From: Oscillospiraceae bacterium
GTDB lineage: Bacteria; Bacillota; Clostridia; Oscillospirales; Ruminococcaceae
Direction of reading: 5' to 3'
DNA length: 64,000 nt
Assembly (NCBI GenBank): GCA_017828975.1
Contig: JAGAJN010000011.1
Coordinates: forward strand, 1 to 64,000
How positions within the stretch are numbered: the first letter of the stretch is position 1; every line of letters starts with the position of its first letter. Positions 25,501-32,195 of this stretch are shown in pieces. The position numbers and the translations under genes were made by a program. The notes under the pieces were generated by a model. It was not told the origin of the DNA. It made no database searches and worked only from the letters and a program-made list of their open reading frames with translations.

Positions 25501-25914
25501 ACCGACGCAGATGATAAATTCTATAAGATGAAGGGCTTCGTCCTGGAGGATTACAGCGTTCTTTCCGCCATGGAACAGCCCGTTTCCGCACCCACAGCCA
25601 AGGACAAGGAAAGAACAGCCATCAAGGGTAAGTATATCCCCGCCTCCGAAAGCGCCGCCTCCTGCGATGATGAAAGAGCCTACGACAAACGGTATTCAAA
25701 GCTGGTTTCGGCAGACGATATGCGTGAGCTTCGGAAACACGCCGAAAAGCTTCTCACCGAAGCCGCAGAACGGCTTTACAAAGGCGATGTGGACTCTCTC
25801 CCCCTGCTGGACTCCGACGGAAAATCCCTGCCCTGTTCCTACTGCGATTACAAATCGGTCTGCGGAAATTTCCCGCCGTCCAGAATGAAAAAGTACAGCC
25901 TTGGCGAGGAATAA
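22552..25914 (+). CDS. addB: AddB, nuclease-helicase subunit of AddAB double-strand break repair complex
   Basis: With AddA this forms the Gram-positive counterpart of RecBCD, resecting DNA ends for recombination. The 1120-residue protein has an N-terminal Walker A (GGAGSGKST, residues 10-18), degenerate helicase domains, and a C-terminal PD-(D/E)XK nuclease with VVDYKSGKK near residue 915. The four iron-sulfur cysteines are present: one in SGCPFAYFC near 768 and three in the C-terminal PCSYCDYKSVC. Length is typical. AAAGGAG precedes the start. addA, normally next to it, is absent from this neighbourhood. The gene is tightly spaced to the lipoprotein array and may share its transcript. Confidence 0.92.
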   Translation: MQTKLTIITGGAGSGKSTLMSEKIKLAAESGRSVIACIPEQFSFEYDRMMYERLGIKLYNSIEAAGFSRIAADIFAKFGGSGGRSADDLTRTIIIHCTISRLKNEGALSCYSRQAGSPAFAESCLETIKELMTAGITPETLISFSSNSQTDAKLADISLIYAEYVKALAASGFKDSHADIYNAALIAREKLFFKDTDIFIDEFKSFTGDQYEMIAAMLSSARSVTVALSAEKQPKKKYGLFDTPNETVSSLTALAEEVGADLVRNHIDGTVRFCSDDLRFLSENILRPVRKKFSAGCENVKIAEGEDIYSEADYVCAEIRRLTAEEGYRFSDIAVVSRNMPGYRPVLEGAFERYGIVGSQSGKQAAGNRPEAVFTAAALKLAAASVPSAEDILRLLKTGLTGFSGEEISEFENYIYTLSIDGKLLSQEFVYKSDMTELTAEELEEFLPEKIRKAVMEPIERFANAAKGKTADEICMLFCRYLEEVRLTENTAALINQLTDSADGVPDAEKLTAAREHKQLLEALARYISAIRRAAGSEKFTLSDFCTLFSAGLSKLKLSEPPQTLDCVTVEPAETARLADPKVIFILGVNDGIFPMPAKASGLFTARERTELEQKGLKLSGDTEAKSAEERFIAYNMISAASEKLYLTYTLADASGAAQYPSSIIGQTCGILGISPIKISELPQQFFATTDKAAFYSYAKNIERKDTETASLKAYLKSNPTTAPLVDSLDRAGRKTPHRIGDGSVTAEFFGDSIYMSASSFEAFSGCPFAYFCKYCLGILARQQLDLQPSVSGSAIHHCLFRLLSAHPNDFPEISAEMMNSEIKAALAEYRDSRLCGYYGKTMRFNSNYSRIFDTVKSLAIHLRAELAQSSFVPKKFEFRVKFRQPVGDNSSVFFSGIADRIDIWEKDSRSRYLRVVDYKSGKKTFKLTDVYNGVNMQMLFYLFMLTDDERGAFSDAEPAGVLYQPAGVVPPSLGRSADDKDITDADDKFYKMKGFVLEDYSVLSAMEQPVSAPTAKDKERTAIKGKYIPASESAASCDDERAYDKRYSKLVSADDMRELRKHAEKLLTEAAERLYKGDVDSLPLLDSDGKSLPCSYCDYKSVCGNFPPSRMKKYSLGEE

Positions 25915-26030
25915 CGACCGCCGCCCTGCCACAGTTCCAAAAATTTCCCACTAAACAAAAATCTTTTGACTCATTTATACACTATGCACAAATCGACACA
26001 TTATTCATCGTGAAAAGTTTGTGAAAATGC

Positions 26031-26059
26031 TTGACTTTTATCTTCAAATATGTTATTAT
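26031..26059 (+). promoter_or_regulatory. Promoter of the EI-like gene
   Basis: TTGACT (26031-26036), 17 bases, TATTAT (26054-26059). It predicts a leader of about 140 bases. The 115 bases between addB and this promoter are AT-rich with no feature. Confidence 0.72.
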
Positions 26060-26094
26060 ATGATTGAAGAATAATCTGCAAGTAAATTATGCCA

Positions 26095-26193
26095 TTACGG
26101 CTGTTCGGATTCACCGCCGTAAGCAGGCAGAATGTTCAATAAAACGACGTATAAGCAAGGGTTTTCCCTTGATAAACAATATCCGCAAGGGGG
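26095..26193 (+). promoter_or_regulatory. Leader with hairpin and competing anti-Shine-Dalgarno segment
   Basis: TTACGGC/GCCGTAA (26095-26101, 26116-26122) forms a hairpin. Further on, CCCTTG (26166-26171) can pair either with CAAGGG just upstream (26156-26161, loop TTTT) or with CAAGGG at 26186-26191, which is part of the only Shine-Dalgarno sequence. The two states would expose or hide the ribosome binding site. No known riboswitch was recognised. Confidence 0.4.
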
Positions 26194-26204
26194 TGTTTGA
26201 AGCT

Positions 26205-26987
26205 ATGAAAACTATGCACGGTACGGGAGTTTCGGGCGGTATCGCTATGGGACGGATCGCATTTTTCAACAAAAATAAGGCTCCGCTGTCGCTTACCAAA
26301 ATTGAGGACGGCGAAAAGGAAGTTCTGAGATTTCAGCAGGCAAGGGAGGCTGCCGCCGCTCAGCTTGAAAGGCTGTATGCAAAGGCTCTCGAACGTGTCG
26401 GCAGAGAAGACGCTGCCATCTTCCAGATACATTTAATGCTGCTTTCCGACAGAGATTATGTGGATTCCGCCGAAGCCATGATCAGGGGCTTCGATATGAA
26501 CGCCGAGTATGCCGTTAAGCTTACCTCGGATAACTTTGCAAATATGCTGGCTAGGATAGACGACCCCTATATGCAGGGCAGAGCCGCCGATATACGGGAC
26601 GTTTCCGACAGAGTGATACGTATCCTTTACGGTATCAGCGACAAGATAGAAGCGCCGGAGGAACCGTCCATTATAGTCGCAGATGAATTTGTCCCCAGCG
26701 AGACCATTGAGCTGGGCAGGCAGGACGCACTGGGCTTTATCTCCGAAAACGGATCGTCAGGCTCTCACGCCGCTATTCTTGCAAGAAATATGCAGCTGCC
26801 GTCCATTATCGGCATAAGCGAGCTTATCTCCGAAAATGACGACGGAAAGGAAGCTATTATCGACGGCTTCACGGGAACAGTCTACCTCGAGCCCGACGAA
26901 GCGACCGTCAGAAGAATGAAATACAGAATGCAGAATGTGCACAGCGTCAACAAGCTTTGCCTGCTCAGCGAGTGTCAGGTAGGCTGA
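26205..26987 (+). CDS. Enzyme I N-terminal-like phosphocarrier, lacks PEP-binding domain
   Basis: A 260-residue protein matching only the first half of PTS enzyme I: the helical HPr-binding domain and the swivelling phospho-histidine domain. The active histidine is retained (His188 in GSSGSHAAILARNMQLPS, cf. His189 of E. coli EI), as is the N-terminal GVSGGIAMGR. It stops in the linker, where full EI (about 570 residues) continues into the PEP-binding barrel. No barrel-coding sequence follows in any frame before the next gene 28 bases on. It cannot take phosphate from PEP by itself; it might relay phosphate or bind HPr, as does the EI-like part of DhaM. The start has AAGGGGG upstream. Confidence 0.82.
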   Translation: MKTMHGTGVSGGIAMGRIAFFNKNKAPLSLTKIEDGEKEVLRFQQAREAAAAQLERLYAKALERVGREDAAIFQIHLMLLSDRDYVDSAEAMIRGFDMNAEYAVKLTSDNFANMLARIDDPYMQGRAADIRDVSDRVIRILYGISDKIEAPEEPSIIVADEFVPSETIELGRQDALGFISENGSSGSHAAILARNMQLPSIIGISELISENDDGKEAIIDGFTGTVYLEPDEATVRRMKYRMQNVHSVNKLCLLSECQVG

Positions 26988-27015
26988 CAATGCACCTTCT
27001 GAAAGGACTGATGAA

Positions 27016-27684
27016 ATGACAGGCTACCGCAGGCTGGTGATAGACCTTGAGTTCAATCCCGTGAAAAGGCTGCCCGAACAAGAGGATCCCTCTCACCTGC
27101 TAAACTACGAAATAATAGAAATTGCTGCTGTTATTCTCGATGATGACAACAAGACCTGTGACAGGTTTCAGTGCTATGTGAGGCCGGAGCACGCCGACTC
27201 CATCGCTCCGGAGATCACCAAGCTTACAGGCATTACATACGACGATGTCAAGGACGCCGACTGCTACGAGGAATCGCTTGACAGCTTCATCGAATGGGTG
27301 GGGGACAGAAAGATAACCGCTTACAGCTGGAGCAAGACCGACAAGCTCCAGATAATGAGAGAAGCCGAATTCAAGGGCTTTCTCCCGAAGGCACAGGCGG
27401 TCTTTCCCCGCTGGATAGACCTGCAAAGGATCTATTCAAGGAAAATGGGACTTACCCGTCCCGCAAATCTTACTACTGCGCTGAATATTCTTCAGATAAC
27501 CTTTGTGGGTGCGGAACATTCCGCCCTGGCAGACGCCGAAAACACCGCACAGATCCTTGCTATGCTATGCGACAGCAAACGAATGGACGAACTGAAGTCC
27601 CGTTCAAGAGTGACCTTTAATTCCAAGGATATGGGAGGCTTCAAGCTTTCGGATATGATAAAGGTAAAAACACGGAAAAAATAA
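27016..27684 (+). CDS. DnaQ-like 3'-5' exonuclease (KapD-type)
   Basis: A 222-residue DEDDh exonuclease. The metal-binding residues are visible: Asp and Glu in VIDLEF, Asp in the SWSKTD segment, and His-Asp in the closing EHSALADAENT motif. Between them ITKLTGITYDDV is typical. Stand-alone proteins of this kind trim RNA or DNA 3' ends; the KapD/ERI-1-like set is a reasonable guess. AAAGGAC precedes the start. It is probably co-transcribed with the EI-like gene, from which it is 28 bases away, though no functional link is evident. Confidence 0.85.
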   Translation: MTGYRRLVIDLEFNPVKRLPEQEDPSHLLNYEIIEIAAVILDDDNKTCDRFQCYVRPEHADSIAPEITKLTGITYDDVKDADCYEESLDSFIEWVGDRKITAYSWSKTDKLQIMREAEFKGFLPKAQAVFPRWIDLQRIYSRKMGLTRPANLTTALNILQITFVGAEHSALADAENTAQILAMLCDSKRMDELKSRSRVTFNSKDMGGFKLSDMIKVKTRKK

Positions 27685-27686
27685 GA

Positions 27687-27757
27687 AACGGCTTGCAAGG
27701 GATGTATCGGTAAAACTTCTTTTCCGATGCCTATCCGAAAGCAAGCCGTTTTTGTTG
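27687..27757. terminator. Bidirectional terminator between exonuclease and Rrf2 genes
   Basis: AAACGGCTTGC and GCAAGCCGTTT form a perfect 11-pair outer stem with a nested inner stem (ATCGG/CCGAT), followed by TTTTTG on the plus strand. The genes on both sides converge on it. Confidence 0.85.
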
Positions 27758-27768
27758 TATCTTCAAGG

Positions 27769-28203
27769 TCACAGGCAGGCACTGTCTGCCCCGCCCGACG
27801 AACGTGTGATAACGTCCTCCAGCGTAATGCCGTCAAGGTACTCGTTCACAACGTCATAAAGCCCCTTCCATATTCCCAGTGTCGGACAGCTGTCCGCCTT
27901 GGGACATTCGTTTACCTCGTATTCTATGCAGGCAACGGGCGACAGGCTGCCCTCGGTCACTCTGAGTATCTCACCCACCGTATAATCGGACGGAACCTTT
28001 GAGAGCCGATACCCGCCCTGATAGCCGCGGTTGGTCTTTAACATTCCCGACTTGTTCAGCAGGGGCACTATCTGTTCAAGGTATTTTTTGGAAATAGACT
28101 GCCGTTCGGCGATGTCCTTGAGCGCAACGTAACCGTCGCCTTGATTTTCCGCCAGATCCAGCATCATTCTGAGAGCGTATCTTCCCTTTGTGGAGATCTT
28201 CAT
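27769..28203 (-). CDS. Rrf2 family transcriptional regulator, probable Fe-S sensor
   Basis: A 144-residue winged-helix regulator beginning MKISTKGRYALRMM, the family hallmark. The recognition helix region is ISKKYLEQIVPLLNKSGML and the wing NRGYQGGYRLS. Cys92, Cys100 and Cys106 (spacing C-x7-C-x5-C) match the cysteine group that binds an iron-sulfur cluster in IscR/NsrR-type members, so it probably senses Fe-S status, iron or nitric oxide rather than cysteine as in CymR. The start chosen has AAAGGA upstream. No isc or suf genes are adjacent. An inverted repeat follows its -10 box and may be its own operator. Confidence 0.87.
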   Translation of the reverse strand: MKISTKGRYALRMMLDLAENQGDGYVALKDIAERQSISKKYLEQIVPLLNKSGMLKTNRGYQGGYRLSKVPSDYTVGEILRVTEGSLSPVACIEYEVNECPKADSCPTLGIWKGLYDVVNEYLDGITLEDVITRSSGGADSACL

Positions 28204-28225
28204 ACAGTTCAGGTCCTTTCCCATA

Positions 28226-28278
28226 AAATAGATTTGCCTACTATTTACTATTATAACATAGGTTTAATAAGTTTTCAA
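28226..28278 (-). promoter_or_regulatory. Promoter and probable operator of the Rrf2 gene
   Basis: The minus strand has TTGAAA (28273-28278), 17 bases, TATAAT (28250-28255). An inverted repeat AAATAG-N9-CTATTT (28226-28246) covers the expected transcription start, as in autoregulated Rrf2 genes. Confidence 0.65.
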
Positions 28279-28339
28279 GCTTTTTTTGAAAAAACTTGTT
28301 TTTTTCTATGCGTTTTTTGCAAAAAATCCAAAAATACTC

Positions 28340-28368
28340 TTGCATTTTAAAAAAATCTGTGATATAAT
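28340..28368 (+). promoter_or_regulatory. Promoter of the chemoreceptor gene at 28.5 kb
   Basis: TTGCAT (28340-28345), 17 bases, TATAAT (28363-28368), leaving a leader of about 95 bases in which I see no riboswitch. Confidence 0.7.
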
Positions 28369-28468
28369 AGTATTATCGACATAATTTGACAGCATTTAAT
28401 TAAAATCTGCTTATTCGGTAGATGATATAATTCTAAAAAACATAAACAAGTATCAGGGGGTCTGTTAA

Positions 28469-30331
28469 GTGAGGAAAATTCTGAATAAGCGTATGATAAC
28501 AGCCTGCAATATCGCACTTATATTTATGTTGGCAGTGCTGCTTTTTGTGCAGACGGGCGTTATGCAGTCCACAGCACAGAATACCGCCAAAAACCGTATG
28601 GTCGATGTTTTGGAAAAGCTTGACACTATCGACGCCGATACGGCGGAGCTTGTTGACCAGCTGAATTCCGACTACATCGCAAAGGCAGAAGCCTTCGCAA
28701 AAATGATAGAGCTTGACCCGTCTATCCTCGACGACGCCAAAAAGCTTGATGAGATAAAAACTCTGCTGGACGTTGACGAGCTGCACGTTACCGATGAAAA
28801 GGGCATTATTCAGTGGACTACCGTACCTGCATATGTAGGCTTTGATTTCTCCTCCGGCGACCAGACTAAGCCGTTTCTGGACATACTCAAGGACTCTTCC
28901 GTAAAGCTCGCTCAGGAACCCCAGCCAAACGGTGCGGAAGGTAAGCTTTTCCAGTATATCGGCGTGTCAAGAAGAGATAAGTCGGGTATCGTTCAGGTAG
29001 GAAATACCCCCGACAGACTTCAGAATCAGATAGATAAAAACAGCATCGCAAACGTTCTCGGCTCCTTTACGGTCGGCAGCTCGGGATATGTTATGGCTGT
29101 TTCCAAGGAGGACGGGACCATTGCCGCACACCCCAATGAGTCCCTTATCGGCACACCCGCTTTGGAATCGGGCATCAGCCAAAAGATTCTGGACGGTGCA
29201 GACAGAAAAATCTGTGTAATAGACGGGACCCGTGTATTCTGCTACACCGAAGAAAATGACGAGTACGTTTTCATCGCTGCTATCCCCATGAGCGAGGTTT
29301 ATTACGGCAGAGGCGTACTTATGGTGATCTTCGCAGTATGCGTTCTCATTATGATCTCCACTATTATTATACAGCTTAATGGCATGATAAACAAGGTCAT
29401 CATCGACGGCATCAACGCTGTTCTCGCAAAATTGGAGCTTGTTTCCTCGGGCGATATGGACGTTGTATTCGACATTGCCACCTGCCCCGAATACGAAACC
29501 CTCAGCAGCGACATAAATTCCATGCTTGCAAATATCCGTGAAAATATGGAGGAAACCGAAAGGCACAGCGAGGAACAGCAGCGTATGTTCAGACAGGTCA
29601 ACGAGATCTCCGCAAACATCGGCTCGGGATCCTCCGAAATGCAGGACATTGCTTCCAAGCTTTCCGACGGCTCCGCTACACAGGCGGCTACCGTTCAGGA
29701 GATAACTGCTTCCTTCAACGCCATCGCAGAGCAGATAAAGGACAGCGCAAAATCCGCCGCAAATGCCAGCATGATCTCAGACCGCACTACCAAGGAGCTT
29801 GACGCAGGCGCCGAAAAGCTGGGCGAGATGCAGGTCGCAATGGCAAGGATCGAGGAATCCTCCGAAAAGATCAGCAACATCGTCAAGACCATCGAGGACA
29901 TCGCATTCCAGACAAATATCCTTGCCCTGAACGCAGCCGTAGAAGCCGCAAGAGCAGGACAGCACGGCAAGGGCTTCGCTGTTGTTGCCGATGAAGTCCG
30001 CACACTTGCTACCAAGAGTGCCGAGGCTACCACCCGCACCGCAGACCTTATTGAGGAAACCAAGCGTGCTGTTACCGACGGCAGCCGCATAGCAAACGAG
30101 ACCGCCGAGCAGCTTCGTTCCATGATGAACGGCGTTTCCGAAAGCAACAAGCTTATCGAAGGCATTGCCACAGCGTCCGAAGCGCAGGCAGCGTCCTTCG
30201 AGGAGATCTCGGAAAGCATGCTGCACATCTCGGGCGTTATCCAGCAGAATGCGCAGATCTCCAACAATGCTGCTTCCACCGCCACCGAGCTGGACAAGCT
30301 GGCAGGTTCTCTGGAGGCACTTTTCAGATAA
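28469..30331 (+). CDS. Methyl-accepting chemotaxis protein with extracellular sensor
   Basis: A 620-residue chemoreceptor that modulates CheA activity. It has a transmembrane helix at about 8-28, an extracellular Cache-like sensor to about 275 (including [20 protein letters not shown]), a second helix at about 280-300, a HAMP region, and a long cytoplasmic coiled coil. The hairpin tip reads [20 protein letters not shown], the universally conserved CheA/CheW contact. The start is GTG after AGGGGG. No chemotaxis or flagellar genes lie nearby, so it works with components encoded elsewhere. The ligand is unknown. Confidence 0.93.
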   Translation: MRKILNKRMITACNIALIFMLAVLLFVQTGVMQSTAQNTAKNRMVDVLEKLDTIDADTAELVDQLNSDYIAKAEAFAKMIELDPSILDDAKKLDEIKTLLDVDELHVTDEKGIIQWTTVPAYVGFDFSSGDQTKPFLDILKDSSVKLAQEPQPNGAEGKLFQYIGVSRRDKSGIVQVGNTPDRLQNQIDKNSIANVLGSFTVGSSGYVMAVSKEDGTIAAHPNESLIGTPALESGISQKILDGADRKICVIDGTRVFCYTEENDEYVFIAAIPMSEVYYGRGVLMVIFAVCVLIMISTIIIQLNGMINKVIIDGINAVLAKLELVSSGDMDVVFDIATCPEYETLSSDINSMLANIRENMEETERHSEEQQRMFRQVNEISANIGSGSSEMQDIASKLSDGSATQAATVQEITASFNAIAEQIKDSAKSAANASMISDRTTKELDAGAEKLGEMQVAMARIEESSEKISNIVKTIEDIAFQTNILALNAAVEAARAGQHGKGFAVVADEVRTLATKSAEATTRTADLIEETKRAVTDGSRIANETAEQLRSMMNGVSESNKLIEGIATASEAQAASFEEISESMLHISGVIQQNAQISNNAASTATELDKLAGSLEALFR

Positions 30332-30350
30332 TTGTTTAAGAAAGATTTTC

Positions 30351-30382
30351 AGCGGACGTTCAGCAGAGCGTCCGCTTTTTTT
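30351..30382 (+). terminator. Terminator after the chemoreceptor gene
   Basis: AGCGGACG and CGTCCGCT pair with a ten-base loop and are followed by seven T residues. Confidence 0.88.
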
Positions 30383-30464
30383 CGCAAAAAGCAATTCCGT
30401 CAATTTTAGTGAAAGGCAACCAAGGCTATTCTTTTTCCCCTACAACAATTTATTGCATTTCCTA

Positions 30465-30493
30465 TTGAAAACACCAGCCAAAGATGTTATAAT
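30465..30493 (+). promoter_or_regulatory. Promoter of the GH26 lipoprotein gene
   Basis: TTGAAA (30465-30470), 17 bases, TATAAT (30488-30493), 33 bases before the start. Confidence 0.78.
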
Positions 30494-30525
30494 TATCTCA
30501 ACCAAATATTCGGGAGGATAACAAA

Positions 30526-32151
30526 ATGAAGTCAAAAGCATCAAGATACACCGCCGCCATTTTAGCGGCAGGACTGACACTTACGGGCTGCGCATCAACA
30601 AGCGCAGAACCGCAGTCAAGCGAAACCGAAGCCGTTTCCGCCGAGGAAGAAAGCGGCAGAACAAAGGTAGACCCATCAAAGATAACTATGGCTGACAGCT
30701 ACAATTTTGAAAAGCTCACCGCCGCAAATATCGAAAAAACCGACTGCTCCATAACCGTCGAATGTGAGGACGCACCGGAAGCAAGCGGAGTCGTAATGCT
30801 GGCAGATCAGCCGGGATTTTCGGGCGAGGGATATGCGTCCATCTCCAATAACGCCGATTTCAAGCTGACTGTGGATATTCCCGCAAGTCAGTATTACAAG
30901 CTGACCGTCCGACATATGGCAGGCGGTCATAAGGAAAATCCCCTGCTTTTCAACGGCACAAAGGTCATGAACATTTACTCCGAAGCGGGCGATTGGCAGG
31001 AGTCCACCGCTGACGGAATATTCCTGGAAAAGGGCGAAAACACCATCACCATCGGCGAGGGCTGGAGCTATTTCTGCATAGATTCCATCAAGATCGAAAC
31101 GGGCGAATCTATAAGCGACAGCCTTTACGAAAATGTCACGGGGACACTCTGCAACCCCTACGCAAACCTGAAAACCCAGAACATCTATCAGTATCTGAAA
31201 GCCGTCTACGGAAAGCGCACCCTTTCGGGACAGTGCACCGACCACGGCAAAAACACCGAGACCGAAGCACTTTACAAGAAATTCGGCAAATACCCCGCCG
31301 TCCGCACATTCGATTTTATCTTCGATTCCATAGCTCTCAGCAAGGGCAATCCCGAAGGCAAGGACGCCGACCTTGCAATTGAGTGGGACAAGGAGGGCGG
31401 ACTTACCGTATTCGACTGGCATTGGCATGCCCCCTGCAAGGAAACTGCTTTCTATACCGACAAGACCTCATTCAGGCTGAGCAATGCCGTGACCGATATT
31501 GACTTGGCAAGCCTCTCCCCCGACGAGGTACAGAAGCTGTTTGACGAGGGAAAAATAAGCGAGGAAGCCTTGTGGATAATCAAGGATATTGACAATATCT
31601 CCACCCTTATGCAGAAGCTGGAGGACGCAAATGTTACGGTAATGTGGCGTCCTCTTCACGAGGCAAGCGGCGGCTGGTTCTGGTGGGGAGCATCGGGTGC
31701 AGATGACTATAAGTGGCTGTGGAAGCTGCTCTATCACCGTATGACCGACTACTATCAGTTTGACAACCTTATCTGGGTATGGAACGGTCAGTCATCCGAA
31801 TGGTACCCGGGCGACGAATACTGCGACATTGTGGCAATAGACATTTACAGCGACGCCCACGATTACGGCGTCAGCCCCGATGTTTTCGCCGAGCTTTCGG
31901 GCTGGGCAAATAACGGCAAGCTTGTTACCATGAGCGAATGTGCCACCATGCCTGACCCCGAGCTTATTGTCCGTGACAACGCCTACTGGCTGTGGTTTGC
32001 AGTGTGGAACGGCGACTATCTTGTTCAGCTGAGAACCACAACTCTGTCCGACAAATACACATCTCTCGAGATGATGGAAAAGGTCTATAACAGCGATGTT
32101 ATCATCACAAGAGATGAACTTCCTAAGGAATTGTTTGAAGTAAACGAATAA
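30526..32151 (+). CDS. GH26 beta-mannanase lipoprotein with N-terminal CBM35-like domain
   Basis: Hydrolyses beta-1,4-mannan on the cell surface. The 541-residue product has a signal peptide with lipobox LTLTGC, a short acidic linker, a CBM35-like beta-sandwich (about 75-195, ITVECEDA to YFCIDSIKIE), then the GH26 barrel. The catalytic residues are present: acid/base Glu379 in WRPLHEASGGWFWWG and nucleophile Glu471 in MSECATMP. LSGQCTDHG and FDWHWHAPC are also family segments. CGGGAGG precedes the start. It is a single-gene unit between its own promoter and a terminator. The lipid anchor suggests it acts on oligosaccharides at the membrane rather than as a free enzyme. Confidence 0.92.
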   Translation: MKSKASRYTAAILAAGLTLTGCASTSAEPQSSETEAVSAEEESGRTKVDPSKITMADSYNFEKLTAANIEKTDCSITVECEDAPEASGVVMLADQPGFSGEGYASISNNADFKLTVDIPASQYYKLTVRHMAGGHKENPLLFNGTKVMNIYSEAGDWQESTADGIFLEKGENTITIGEGWSYFCIDSIKIETGESISDSLYENVTGTLCNPYANLKTQNIYQYLKAVYGKRTLSGQCTDHGKNTETEALYKKFGKYPAVRTFDFIFDSIALSKGNPEGKDADLAIEWDKEGGLTVFDWHWHAPCKETAFYTDKTSFRLSNAVTDIDLASLSPDEVQKLFDEGKISEEALWIIKDIDNISTLMQKLEDANVTVMWRPLHEASGGWFWWGASGADDYKWLWKLLYHRMTDYYQFDNLIWVWNGQSSEWYPGDEYCDIVAIDIYSDAHDYGVSPDVFAELSGWANNGKLVTMSECATMPDPELIVRDNAYWLWFAVWNGDYLVQLRTTTLSDKYTSLEMMEKVYNSDVIITRDELPKELFEVNE

Positions 32152-32155
32152 TGCT

Positions 32156-32195
32156 AAACGGGGCTGATACCGCACAAAGTATCAGCCCCGTTTTT
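32156..32195. terminator. Bidirectional terminator between GH26 and ABC permease genes
   Basis: ACGGGGCTGATAC and GTATCAGCCCCGT form a perfect 13-pair stem with a nine-base loop, T-rich after and A-rich before. Confidence 0.9.

Noticed and set aside
26085..26165. tRNA-like segment containing GTTCGGATTC
   Set aside because: No acceptor stem, D-arm or anticodon arm can be formed around it; it is better explained as the loop of the TTACGGC/GCCGTAA hairpin.
28369..28468. Possible cyclic-di-GMP riboswitch before the chemoreceptor gene
   Set aside because: The AT-rich leader has none of the conserved GEMM segments; the same holds for the short leader of the second chemoreceptor at 62402-62448.
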